DNA of 19,306 nucleotides from CF-96 sp028287605. Its GTDB lineage: Bacteria; Chloroflexota; Dormibacteria; Aeolococcales; Aeolococcaceae. Positions 6,679-14,358 of the stretch are shown one piece after another. The stretch spans positions 1 through 19,306 of the forward strand of contig JAXDLT010000052.1 of NCBI GenBank assembly GCA_034666465.1, in the 5' to 3' direction. The notes below the pieces were generated by a model that did not search any database, was not told the DNA's origin, and saw only the letters and a program-made list of their open reading frames with translations. Numbering within the stretch: position 1 is the stretch's first letter; every line of letters starts with the position of its first letter. A program made the position numbers and the translations under genes.

Positions 6679-9315
6679 GTGCACACAGGGATCCGGCGCC
6701 GCGCCATCGTCGCGACCGTCGCCGCCGCCCTCGCGGCGCTCGCCCCCGCCGCCGGCGTGCCCGTCGCGGCGGCTGCCGCCCCGGTCTCGGTCTGGGTCCA
6801 GATCCTCGACTCCTGCCGCCAGACCGTCGGCGGCGCCGGCCTCGGGCTCAGCGCCGCCGGCATCGCGACGGTGCGCACCGTGCCCACCGCCCCCTCCCGG
6901 AGCGTCGGCCCGTCCGGCGGCTGCCCGGCGGAGCGAGGCGACTGCAGCGGCGCCACCCCGGCGGGCTGCGCGGTCTTCGGTCTCACCCCGCCCACCTCGG
7001 GCACCCGGACCTACCGCCTCGAGCAGCTCACCGTGCCCGCCGGGTACGTGGGCTGCACCGGGGGCAGCGCCTGCCTCGGCGAGGTCGCGAGCTTCACCCT
7101 CGACTCCACCGGCGCGGTGCTCGGCGCCACCGTGACCGACAACCTCCCCGACGGCGTGGTCAGCACCACGCCCGCCTCCGGCGCCTCCTTCCGCGCCACC
7201 GCCGACGACCCCATCGTCCTCCACGACGACGCCGTCGGCCCCGGCGTCTGCGACGGCGACGGCGACTCCGACGACCAGCTCTCCGCGCCGCCCGGCCCCC
7301 ACTGCGACGACCACCCGGACGGCTCCCTCGCCCACCTCACCGTCGCCGGCGCCGCCCTCGCCGACGGCGGCCTGGTCGCCGGCACCGGCTTCCAGCCGCT
7401 TGCCTCCGCAGGGGCACCGGCGGGCCGGCGGCTGGTGGGCAGCCCCGCGGTGATCGCCGGCACCGCCCTCGACCCCGCGCTGGAGATCGGCACCTTCGAC
7501 GACGGCGCCCTCTACGTCCGCTCCGACGCGGTGGGATGGCGGACGCTGTGGAGCGCCGCCCCCGGCTTCACCTGCGTCGACAATCCCGCCGCCCACCTCG
7601 ACCACGTCTCGGCCACCCTCTGGGTCGCCTGCCAGGGCGCCGACCACGTGCTCCGCTACGCCAGCGGCGAGCTCCCCGCCACCTCGCTGCAGCTGCCCAC
7701 GCTCGATCGCTGGAGCGCGCTCCCCGGGCTGCAGCTCGCCGCCGGCCCCGCGCTCGCGCCGGCCGGGGCCGGGGCCGCCGACGACCCCACCGTCTTCGCC
7801 GTCGACGCCGGCGGTGGGCTCTGGAGCGCCACCGTCTCGTCTCCGTGGGTGGCCCGGGGCGGCACCTGCCAGGGCCACCCGGCCGCCGCCCTGGGCATCA
7901 CCGGCGGCACCCCGGCCGCGGTGGTCGCCTGCCGCGCCCCCGACGGCTCGCTGCTCTACGGGGTGGTCGGGCCCGACGGAGGGGTGGACCTGACCCCGGC
8001 CGCCGCCACCACGCCGCGCAACCCCGGCGGCTGTGCGCTCAACGGCCCGCTGATCGACGGCCCGGGCATGGCCGCCACCGCCGGCGGGGTGCTGGTGCTG
8101 GTCACCGGCGCCGCCGACCGCCTGGCCTACGCCAAGTCGATCAGCTTCAGCGGCGCCGCGGGGAGCGGGCGGGCGGCGATCTCCCCCTACCAGGCGCTCT
8201 CCTTCCAGAGCGGGCCGCGGCTCGGCACCTGCGCCCCGCCCTCCGCCGCCAACCCGGTCACGCCCCTCGCCTCCGGACCGGCGGCGGCGACCTGGTCCGG
8301 GGCCGCCCTCACCGTGGGAACCACCACCGCGACCATCCTGGCGGCGCCGGGCTCCAGGGCCACGGCGACCGCCCACCTCGTCGACGCCGCCGGCAACCCG
8401 GTCTCCGGCCGGACGGTGAGCTTCACCACCAGCGCGCTGGCGACCGCTGCCGCCACCCATCCGGCGGGTGGGGGCGTGTACACCACCACCATCACCACCG
8501 GCACCTCGCCCGGCGCCGTCCGGGTCGGCGCCGCCACCTCCGCGGTCGGGGGCGGCGCGCCGATGCGCCTGTACCGCGGCGGCTACGTGCTCGACGGCTC
8601 CGGCGGCGTCCACGCCTTCGGTGGCGCGCCCGAGCTGGCCACCACCGCGTACTGGCCGGGATGGACCATCGCCCGCGGCATCGTGCTGCGCCCGGACGGC
8701 GCCGGCGGCTACGTGCTCGACGGCTTCGGCAGCCTGCATCCCTTCGGCGACGCGCCGCCGCTCCAGACCACCGCCTCCTGGCCCAACTGGGACATCGCCC
8801 GCGGGGTTGCGCTGCGCTCTGACGGAGTGAGCGGGTACGTGCTCGACGGCTTCGGCGGCATCCATCCCTTCGGCGGCGCCCCCGACGTGCAGGCGAGCGC
8901 CACCTGGCCCGGCTGGGACATCGCCCGGGGCATCGCGCTGCGCTCCGACGGCGGCGGCTACGTGCTCGACGGCTTCGGCGGCCTCCACCTCTTCGGCGAC
9001 GCCCCCGATGTGCAGGCGACCGCCACCTGGCCCGGCTGGGACATCGCCCGCGGGGTGGCCACACGCCCCGGCGGCGGCGGCTACGTGCTCGACGGCTTCG
9101 GCGGGGTGCACCCCTACGGCGGGGCCCCCGAGCTCCGCACCACCGCCGCCTGGCCGGGCTTCGACATCGCGCGCGGGGTGAGCGTCGGCACCGGCGGGAC
9201 CGGGGTGGTGCTCGACGGCTACGGCGGCCTGGCGCCGCTGGGCGCCGCGCCCGCGGTGAGCACCGGCGCCTACTGGCAGGGCTCGGACATCGCCCGCGGG
9301 GTCGCCGGCGGCTAG
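6679..9315 (+). CDS. Large secreted surface protein with Ig-like domain and six C-terminal 41-42-residue repeats
   Basis: The product is 878 residues from GTG 6679 (884 from ATG 6661). GTG 6679 is preferred because GGAGGA lies 9 nt upstream and it gives a compact signal peptide (MHTGIRRRAIVATVAAALAA, cut near residue 34). Residues about 36-165 resemble a SpaA/prealbumin-type beta domain (SVWVQILDSCRQTVGG; cysteine-containing loops). Residues about 177-190 are Asp-rich (CDGDGDSDDQ), a possible calcium site. Residues about 215-525 hold repeated beta-rich segments of propeller-like look. Residues about 545-627 match a Big_1/invasin Ig domain (ATAHLVDAAGNPVSGRTVSF). From residue 635 to the end are six repeats of the form GYVLDGFGGxHPFG...WPGWDIARG. 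There is no sortase motif or anchor, so it is secreted or held non-covalently. Adhesion or surface display is inferred. Upstream bases 6485-6678 hold no obvious gene. Confidence 0.85.
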   Translation: MHTGIRRRAIVATVAAALAALAPAAGVPVAAAAAPVSVWVQILDSCRQTVGGAGLGLSAAGIATVRTVPTAPSRSVGPSGGCPAERGDCSGATPAGCAVFGLTPPTSGTRTYRLEQLTVPAGYVGCTGGSACLGEVASFTLDSTGAVLGATVTDNLPDGVVSTTPASGASFRATADDPIVLHDDAVGPGVCDGDGDSDDQLSAPPGPHCDDHPDGSLAHLTVAGAALADGGLVAGTGFQPLASAGAPAGRRLVGSPAVIAGTALDPALEIGTFDDGALYVRSDAVGWRTLWSAAPGFTCVDNPAAHLDHVSATLWVACQGADHVLRYASGELPATSLQLPTLDRWSALPGLQLAAGPALAPAGAGAADDPTVFAVDAGGGLWSATVSSPWVARGGTCQGHPAAALGITGGTPAAVVACRAPDGSLLYGVVGPDGGVDLTPAAATTPRNPGGCALNGPLIDGPGMAATAGGVLVLVTGAADRLAYAKSISFSGAAGSGRAAISPYQALSFQSGPRLGTCAPPSAANPVTPLASGPAAATWSGAALTVGTTTATILAAPGSRATATAHLVDAAGNPVSGRTVSFTTSALATAAATHPAGGGVYTTTITTGTSPGAVRVGAATSAVGGGAPMRLYRGGYVLDGSGGVHAFGGAPELATTAYWPGWTIARGIVLRPDGAGGYVLDGFGSLHPFGDAPPLQTTASWPNWDIARGVALRSDGVSGYVLDGFGGIHPFGGAPDVQASATWPGWDIARGIALRSDGGGYVLDGFGGLHLFGDAPDVQATATWPGWDIARGVATRPGGGGYVLDGFGGVHPYGGAPELRTTAAWPGFDIARGVSVGTGGTGVVLDGYGGLAPLGAAPAVSTGAYWQGSDIARGVAGG
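8581..9315 (+). repeat. Six tandem protein-coding repeats, period 123-126 bp
   Basis: Units start at 8581, 8707, 8833, 8956, 9079 and 9202, giving spacings of 126, 126, 123, 123 and 123 bp (42 or 41 residues). Each carries GY(V)LDG-(F/S/Y)-GG, then a short turn with PFG or PYG, APxx, a WPGW-type aromatic block and DIARG. The last unit is the most diverged (GVVLDGYGG, YWQGSDIARG). One four-stranded blade per unit would fit a beta-propeller, which is inference. Confidence 0.9.
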
Positions 9316-9318
9316 TCT
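9313..9318 (+). promoter_or_regulatory. Putative -10 box (TAGTCT) overlapping the upstream stop codon
   Basis: TAGTCT fits TANNNT and its first three bases are the TAG stop of the surface protein. It ends 8 nt before the ATG at 9327, with no ribosome binding site in between, so a leaderless transcript for the ligase is plausible. No good -35 is seen. Confidence 0.4.
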
Positions 9319-9326
9319 GCCGGTCC

Positions 9327-10868
9327 ATGCACCCCGCATGGGCCGTCCACCTCCGCCCCGGCAGCGAGATCCCCGTGGAGCCCGAGGCGGCTCGCCGCTG
9401 GATGCGCCGGGGCGACCTGCCCGGGTCGCTGCTCCACACCGGGGACGGCACCGCGCTCCGCTGCGGCGGGGTCGAGCTCGACCACCGGGGGCTCGCCGCC
9501 GGGGTGGGGGAGGTGGCCGCCGGGCTCGCCGGCCTCGGGGTCCGGCCCGGCGACCGGGTGCTGCTCCACGCCGCCGCGTCGTGCGAGTGGGTGCTCGCCT
9601 GCCTCGGAGCGCTCCGCGCCGGGGCGGTGGTGGTGCCGGTCAACCCCGACTACCGCGACGCGGAGGTCGGGCACATCCTCCACGACGCCGAGCCGGCGCT
9701 GGTGGTGGCCGACGGCTCCCGCCTCGCCGGCATCGCCCGGCACCGCCCCGCCCATCCCTGCGTGCGCCGCGTGCTCGATGTGGAGGGGCTGCCGCGGCCT
9801 CCCGCGCCGCCGCCCGCCATCGCCCTCACCCCGGAGAGCCCGGCGGTGATCATCTACACGTCGGGCACCACCGGGCGGCCCAAGGGCGCCCTCCTCGACC
9901 ACGGCAACCTGCTCGCCCAGGGGCGCGGGGTGGTGGAGGCCTGGCGCTGGCAGCGCTCCGACCACCTGGTGCTGGCGCTGCCGCTCCACCACCTCCACGG
10001 CCTCGCGATGGGGCTGGTGGGGACGCTGCTCGCCGGCGCCTCGGCCACCCTGCTCCGCTTCTCGCCCGAGGCGGTGGTCGACGAGCTGCGCCGCGGCGCC
10101 AGCCTCTTCTTCGGGGTGCCGGCGATGTACCAGCGCCTCGCCGCGCACCTCGACGCCCATCCCGCCGACCTCTCCGCGGTGCGCCTCTTCGTCTGCGGCT
10201 CGGCGCCGCTCCCGCCGGCCCTCTTCGAGCGCTGTGCCGCACTGCTCGGCCAGCCGCCGCTGGAGCGCTACGGGATCACCGAGGGCGGGGTGGTGGTCTC
10301 CACCCCGTACGCGGGACCGCGCCTGGCGGGACGGGTCGGCCATCCCCTGCCCGGGGTCGAGGTGCGCCTCGGTGAGGAGGGCGAGGTGCTCCTCCGCGGC
10401 GGCCAGGTGTTCGGCGGCTACTGGCGCGACCCCGGCGCCAGCGCCGAGGTGCTGGTGGACGGCTGGCTGCGCACCGGCGACGCCGGGGAGATCGCCGCCG
10501 ACGGGTCGCTCGCCATCCGCGGCCGGCTGAAGGAGATGATCATCAGCGGCGGCCTGAACGTGTATCCCCGCGAGGTGGAGGCGGCCCTCGAGGAGCACCC
10601 CGCGGTCGCCGAGGTGGCGGTCGCGGGGCTGCCCTCGGAGCGCTGGGGCGAGCAGGTCACCGCCTTCGTGGTGGCGCGCGCCCCCGTGGGGGAGGACGAG
10701 CTGGTGGCCCACGCCCGTGCCCGCCTGGCGCCCTACAAGTGCCCGCGGGCGGTGCGCTTCGTCACCGCGCTGCCCCGCAACGCCCTCGGCAAGGTGCGCC
10801 GCGCCGAGCTGGTGGAGGATGGACGGGCGCCGTGGACGGGCGGTTTCACCCCCGGTGCCCGCGGGTAG
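9327..10868 (+). CDS. AMP-forming acyl-CoA synthetase, MatB (malonyl-CoA ligase)-like
   Basis: The 513-residue enzyme has the full ANL-superfamily motif set: the P-loop-like YTSGTTGRPKGALL (177-190), ERYGITEGG (313-321), GWLRTGDAG with Asp385, GRLKEMIISGGLNVYPREVE (399-418), and the C-terminal PRNALGKVRRAEL with the adenylation Lys489. These enzymes activate a carboxylate with ATP and transfer it to CoA in the cytosol. The stretch STPYAGPRLAGRVGHPLPGV closely follows the order seen in malonyl/methylmalonyl-CoA ligases of the MatB group, and LPLHHLHGLAMGL also fits. I infer a short dicarboxylate or acyl substrate, not proven. TEGG replaces the common TE(T/M) after the acidic residue. The ATG at 9327 follows the previous stop by 11 nt with no ribosome binding site. 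Confidence 0.9.
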   Translation: MHPAWAVHLRPGSEIPVEPEAARRWMRRGDLPGSLLHTGDGTALRCGGVELDHRGLAAGVGEVAAGLAGLGVRPGDRVLLHAAASCEWVLACLGALRAGAVVVPVNPDYRDAEVGHILHDAEPALVVADGSRLAGIARHRPAHPCVRRVLDVEGLPRPPAPPPAIALTPESPAVIIYTSGTTGRPKGALLDHGNLLAQGRGVVEAWRWQRSDHLVLALPLHHLHGLAMGLVGTLLAGASATLLRFSPEAVVDELRRGASLFFGVPAMYQRLAAHLDAHPADLSAVRLFVCGSAPLPPALFERCAALLGQPPLERYGITEGGVVVSTPYAGPRLAGRVGHPLPGVEVRLGEEGEVLLRGGQVFGGYWRDPGASAEVLVDGWLRTGDAGEIAADGSLAIRGRLKEMIISGGLNVYPREVEAALEEHPAVAEVAVAGLPSERWGEQVTAFVVARAPVGEDELVAHARARLAPYKCPRAVRFVTALPRNALGKVRRAELVEDGRAPWTGGFTPGARG

Positions 10869-10878
10869 GAACGCGTCG

Positions 10879-11325
10879 ATGCGACGCTTCGCCCACGGCC
10901 TGTCGAGCGCCACCTCGCGCCGAGCCCGCGGATTCGAGCGCGCCATCGGCGCCGAGCGGCCGGGCCGCAGCCCCTGGGTGTGGCTCGGCCCCGCCGTCAA
11001 CGTGGCGGCTCCCTACGTCCTCTTCCTCACCCACTTCGGCGAGGTCGACGTCTGGGCCCGGCTGGCCATCGCCACCGTCGCCGCGCTGTTCATGGGCGGG
11101 ATGTCGGTCGCCTACCTGGCCGCCTTCGCCGCCGACGCGCGCGATGCCTCCGCCGACGAGCGCGGCGTACCATCCGAGGGCGTCAGTCGTCGCGAGGAGG
11201 TCGGGGATGTCCCTCCGCCAGGGGGCGCCGGTGAGGCTCGAGGTCGACCTCGCCAGGCTGCTGGGCTCGCTGGCGGGCCAGCTCCGGCGGCTGACCGGCT
11301 CGCTCGAGGGGCTGAGCGCCGCTGA
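10879..11325 (+). CDS. Small two-helix membrane protein, hypothetical (148 aa)
   Basis: The product starts MRRFAHGLSSATSRRARGFE (basic amphipathic N-terminus) and has two hydrophobic helices, at about residues 35-54 (WLGPAVNVAAPYVLFLTHFG) and about 60-83 (ARLAIATVAALFMGGMSVAY). A charged, Gly/Pro-rich tail follows. TAGGA lies 8-9 nt before the ATG at 10879. The gene starts 10 nt after the ligase stop, so the two are probably cotranscribed. The last 119 nt overlap the next gene in another frame, and the tail beyond about residue 100 is low-complexity, so the C-terminus may be run-on in GC-rich DNA or a real overlap. No family is recognised. Confidence 0.6.
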   Translation: MRRFAHGLSSATSRRARGFERAIGAERPGRSPWVWLGPAVNVAAPYVLFLTHFGEVDVWARLAIATVAALFMGGMSVAYLAAFAADARDASADERGVPSEGVSRREEVGDVPPPGGAGEARGRPRQAAGLAGGPAPAADRLARGAERR

Positions 11326-12034
11326 GTGGCGGGCCCCCAGCCGCTGCCCGGGCTGGTCGGTCGGCGACGTCGCCGGGCACGTCTGCTGGGGCGCCGAGGT
11401 GAGCGTCGAGGTGCTCCGCCGGGCCGCCCGCGGCTCGAGCGAGCGCATCTTCGACGGCTTCGACCCGCGGGCCACCCCCGACCTCGCCCTCGCGCCGGTG
11501 CGCGGCCGCCGCCCGTCGGAGCACCTCGAGGCGCTCGCCGCCGGCGCCACCGCGCTGCTCGCCGAGGCCCGCGACCTCGCCGCCCACCGCTTGGAGGCGG
11601 AGGCCGACACCCCGCTGGGCTGGGTCCCCTGGCCGCTCGCCCTCAACCACCTCCTCTGGGACTCCTGGCTGCACGAGCGCGACATCCTCACCGGCCTGGG
11701 CCGCGACGCCGTCGCCGACCCGGTGGAGGTGAGCCTGGTGGCGGCCTACCAGCTGGTGCCGCTGGGCAGCATGCTCGCCCGCGCCGGGATTTCCGGTGTG
11801 GTCGACCTCCGGCTCGAGGGGGTGGGCGCGGGCGCCTACCGGCTGCGGGTCGGCGACGAGCTGGCCGTCGACCGTCCGCCGGAGCCCCCGGGTGAGGAGG
11901 GCTGCCTCCGCGGTGACGCCGTCGCCGTGGTCGAGGCGATGAGCGGTCGCGGCGACCTGGGGGCCACCGCCACAGGCCCCGAGCCGATGCGGCAGCGGGC
12001 CGGGGTGCTCGCCCGCCGGCTCTCCGGCGCGTGA
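11207..12034 (+). CDS. Mycothiol-dependent maleylpyruvate isomerase (MDMPI/DinB-fold) family protein
   Basis: The 275-residue product has the four-helix MDMPI N-terminal domain: LRRLTGSLEGLSAAEWRAPS, then PGWSVGDVAGHVCWGAE with His58, and later HLLWDSWLHERDIL with Asp152 and His156 spaced like the E-xxx-H metal pair of characterised MDMPI. These three residues plausibly bind a divalent metal. A C-terminal alpha/beta region (residues about 180-275, VDLRLEGVGAGAYRLRVGDE) resembles the SCP2-like second domain of this family. Members use mycothiol or a related thiol in isomerase or transferase reactions, but most are uncharacterised. GAGGAGG lies 6 nt before the ATG at 11207, so this start is firm even though it lies inside the preceding frame. 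A TACCAT box at 11168-11173 may be an own promoter. Confidence 0.85.
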   Translation: MSLRQGAPVRLEVDLARLLGSLAGQLRRLTGSLEGLSAAEWRAPSRCPGWSVGDVAGHVCWGAEVSVEVLRRAARGSSERIFDGFDPRATPDLALAPVRGRRPSEHLEALAAGATALLAEARDLAAHRLEAEADTPLGWVPWPLALNHLLWDSWLHERDILTGLGRDAVADPVEVSLVAAYQLVPLGSMLARAGISGVVDLRLEGVGAGAYRLRVGDELAVDRPPEPPGEEGCLRGDAVAVVEAMSGRGDLGATATGPEPMRQRAGVLARRLSGA

Positions 12035-12143
12035 ACCGCGGTTAACGCGGCCGGATGCGCCCGGCGGCCTCGCGTGCAGTACGCTCTGCGGGCGCGCACC
12101 GCAGTCGGACGGCTCATCCACCGCCGGCGCACCGAGGGACGGC

Positions 12144-13298
12144 ATGGACTTCCAGGAGAGCGACGAGCAGCTCATGCTGCGCCAGGCGGCAGCGGGCATC
12201 GCCGGCGGCTTCGGTCACGACTGGTTCGTGCGCACGGCGCGCGCGGGCGAGCGGAGCGACGAGCTCTGGCAGGCGCTGGCGAAGCAGGGGTTCATCGGCG
12301 TCAACACCCCCGAGGCCTACGGCGGAGGCGGGATGGGGATCTCCGAGCTGTCCATCGTGTGCGAGGAGATGGCCGCCGCCGGCTGCCCGCTGCTGCTGAT
12401 GCTGGTCTCGCCGGCGATCTGCGCCTCGATCATCGCGAGGCACGGGAGCGAGGACCAGCGCGAGCGCTGGCTGCCGCCGATGGCGAGCGGGACGATGAAG
12501 ATGGCCTTCGCCATCACCGAGCCCGACGCCGGCACCAACTCCCACCGCATCTCGACCAGCGCCACCCGCGACGGCGACGGCTGGGTGATGCGCGGCACCA
12601 AGTACTACATCAGCGGCGTCGACGAGTCCGCGGCCGTCCTGGTGGTGGCGCGCACCGGCGGAGACCCCGAGTCGGGCAGGGCCGAGCTCTCGCTGTTCAT
12701 CGTCGACGCGGACGCCCCGGGCCTCGAGCGCAGCCTCATCCCGGTCGAGATCGTGGCCCCGGAGAAGCAGTTCACGCTCTTCTTCGACGGCGTCAGGGTC
12801 GGCGCCGACCGGCTCGTCGGCACCGAGGGCAACGGGCTGCGGCAGGTCTTCGTCGGCCTCAACCCCGAGCGCATCATGACCGCGGCGATCAGCAACGGCA
12901 TCGGCCGCTACGCGCTCGCCAAGGGTGCCGCGTACGCCAACCAGCGCAATGTCTGGGGGGTGCCGGTGGGCACCTACCAGGGCCTGGCCCACCCCCTTGC
13001 CAAGGCGAAGGTCGAGGTCGAGCTGGCCCGGCTCATGACCCAGAAGGCGGCGTGGCTCTACGACCGGGGGCTGGAGGCGGGCGAGGCGTCGAACATGGCG
13101 AAGTACGCCGCCGGTGAGGCGGCGATCGCCGCCCTCGACCAGGCCATCCAGATCCACGGCGGCAACGGCATCGCCTCCGAGTTCGGCCTCGCCGACATGT
13201 GGGGCCTCGCCCGGCTGCTGCGCATCGCCCCCGTCAGCCGGGAGATGGTCCTCAACTACGTCTCCCAGCACAGCCTCGGCCTGCCCAAGAGCTACTGA
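12144..13298 (+). CDS. Acyl-CoA dehydrogenase family protein
   Basis: The 384-residue flavoprotein has the three-part ACAD fold: an N-terminal helical domain (MDFQESDEQLMLRQAAAGIA, then GFIGVNTPEAYGGGGMG), the beta domain signature MAFAITEPDAGTNSHRIST, and the C-terminal helical domain with ALDQAIQIHGGNGIASEFG. It should oxidise an acyl-CoA to the 2-enoyl-CoA, passing electrons to ETF. The usual C-terminal catalytic Glu (YEG motif in medium-chain enzymes) is missing: the region reads RLLRIAPVSREM. A Glu is present at residue 242 in GLNPERIM, the position used by long-chain and isovaleryl-CoA dehydrogenases. GAGGGA lies 4-5 nt before the ATG. TACGCT at 12080-12085 is a possible -10. The substrate is not predictable. 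Confidence 0.92.
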   Translation: MDFQESDEQLMLRQAAAGIAGGFGHDWFVRTARAGERSDELWQALAKQGFIGVNTPEAYGGGGMGISELSIVCEEMAAAGCPLLLMLVSPAICASIIARHGSEDQRERWLPPMASGTMKMAFAITEPDAGTNSHRISTSATRDGDGWVMRGTKYYISGVDESAAVLVVARTGGDPESGRAELSLFIVDADAPGLERSLIPVEIVAPEKQFTLFFDGVRVGADRLVGTEGNGLRQVFVGLNPERIMTAAISNGIGRYALAKGAAYANQRNVWGVPVGTYQGLAHPLAKAKVEVELARLMTQKAAWLYDRGLEAGEASNMAKYAAGEAAIAALDQAIQIHGGNGIASEFGLADMWGLARLLRIAPVSREMVLNYVSQHSLGLPKSY

Positions 13299-13347
13299 GC
13301 CCGCCCCGGAGCCGCCGTCACACGCCGGTCATGCGAAGCTGGTCTGA

Positions 13348-13353
13348 TAGGGT
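13348..13353 (+). promoter_or_regulatory. Putative -10 box (TAGGGT) of msrB
   Basis: TAGGGT ends 6 nt before the msrB ATG at 13360. With the usual 6-7 nt to the start point, transcription would begin at or next to the A of the ATG. No ribosome binding site is present upstream. Confidence 0.45.
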
Positions 13354-13359
13354 CACCCG

Positions 13360-13770
13360 ATGAGCAGAGAGAGCACAGAGGTCCAGAGGACCGAGCAGGA
13401 GTGGCGCGAGGAGCTCTCGCCCGCCGAGTACGACGTGCTCCGGCGCAAGGGCACCGAGCGGCCCTTCACCGGCGAGTACGTGAACTGCCACGACGACGGC
13501 ATCTACCGCTGCCGGGCGTGCGGCGCCGAGCTCTTCAGCTCCACGGCGAAGTTCAACTCGGGGACGGGCTGGCCGAGCTTCACCGAGCCCGCGATCGCCG
13601 AGGCCGTCGACCTCCACGTCGACCGCGGCCATGGCATGGTGCGCACCGAGGTCACCTGCCGGCGCTGCGGGTCGCACCTCGGCCACGTCTTCGACGACGG
13701 CCCGGCCCCCACCGGGCAGCGCTTCTGCATCAACTCGGTCTGCCTCCGTCTCGACCCCGAGGCGGGCTGA
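13360..13770 (+). CDS. msrB: Peptide-methionine (R)-S-oxide reductase MsrB
   Basis: The 136-residue protein is a complete MsrB domain. It has two zinc CxxC pairs (Cys51/Cys54 in CRACG and Cys100/Cys103 in CRRCG), the substrate pocket segment FNSGTGWPSF (65-74), HLGHVFDDGP and the catalytic Cys123 in RFCINS. It reduces methionine-R-sulfoxide in proteins in the cytosol, using thioredoxin or a similar reductant. Extra cysteines at 43 and 128 could act as resolving residues, which I cannot assign. The start is supported by the TAGGGT box 6 nt upstream, indicating a leaderless message. No msrA is fused or adjacent. Function call is firm. Confidence 0.97.
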   Translation: MSRESTEVQRTEQEWREELSPAEYDVLRRKGTERPFTGEYVNCHDDGIYRCRACGAELFSSTAKFNSGTGWPSFTEPAIAEAVDLHVDRGHGMVRTEVTCRRCGSHLGHVFDDGPAPTGQRFCINSVCLRLDPEAG

Positions 13771-13885
13771 GGTTCTCGGGGCCAGCGTTGGGAATGAGGG
13801 GTATGGCAGGATTGCCGCCACAGCCACCGGCTCCCATGGTGCCCTGACCCGCGACCAGCGGAGGACGCCGGCCGACGAGGAAGGG

Positions 13886-14335
13886 ATGACCGAGCCATCC
13901 CCGCAGTCCACCGAACCCCAGCCCGGCTCCGGCGAGGCCGGCGTCGCCCCGGCGTGGGCCTGGCGCGAGCCCGACGGCGCCGCCCCGGACGCCGCGGAGG
14001 CACCACCGGCGCCGGCGGTTCCCGATCCCGGCCGCGAGCACGAGATGGAGGCGCTGCGCCGCCAGCTCGCCGCCGCGCTCGAGCAGGGGCGGCGCGCCGA
14101 GGCCGAGGCGGTCGAGGCGCGGCGGCTGCTCGACGAGGTCCGCAGCCAGGCCGAGGCGCGGTGCGCGGCCCTCGAGCAGCGCGCCGACGCCGCCCTCCTC
14201 CAGGCGCGGGCCGACGCCCAGGCGCTCGACGCCGTGGCCCTCGCCGCCCGCGCCACCGAGCGCCGTGCCTCCCTCCTGGCCGAGGAGCTCGCCACCCTCA
14301 GGGCCGCCAGGCGGCGCCCCTGGGGCCGCGGCTAG
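13886..14335 (+). CDS. Ala/Glu/Arg-rich coiled-coil protein, hypothetical
   Basis: The 149-residue product has a Pro/Glu/Ser-rich disordered N-terminus (MTEPSPQSTEPQPGSGEAG) and then a long heptad-like helix from about residue 50 to 140 (EMEALRRQLAAALEQGRRAE, AEAVEARRLLDEVRSQAEAR, AARATERRASLLAEELATLR). The end is basic (ARRRPWGRG). There is no membrane segment or signal. GAGGAAGGG directly before the ATG at 13886 supports this start. It lies 115 bp after msrB. It may be a structural or scaffold protein; no family is recognised, and low-complexity composition makes similarity searches weak. Confidence 0.6.
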   Translation: MTEPSPQSTEPQPGSGEAGVAPAWAWREPDGAAPDAAEAPPAPAVPDPGREHEMEALRRQLAAALEQGRRAEAEAVEARRLLDEVRSQAEARCAALEQRADAALLQARADAQALDAVALAARATERRASLLAEELATLRAARRRPWGRG

Positions 14336-14358
14336 CAGGGTGGTGGGCGCCTCTTCAA

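Noticed and set aside
8581..9315. Regular repeats considered as a CRISPR-like array
   Set aside because: They are in frame, lie inside a coding sequence with 41-42-residue units, and have no spacers.
6217..9339. A 1040-codon minus-strand open frame opposite the surface protein
   Set aside because: Low-complexity Gly/Ala/Val/Glu translation; its apparent repeats mirror the sense-strand repeats.
9327..13298. Ligase, MDMPI and acyl-CoA dehydrogenase as one new catabolic operon
   Set aside because: Separate promoters or ribosome binding sites and a 109-bp gap before the dehydrogenase; no shared substrate can be shown.
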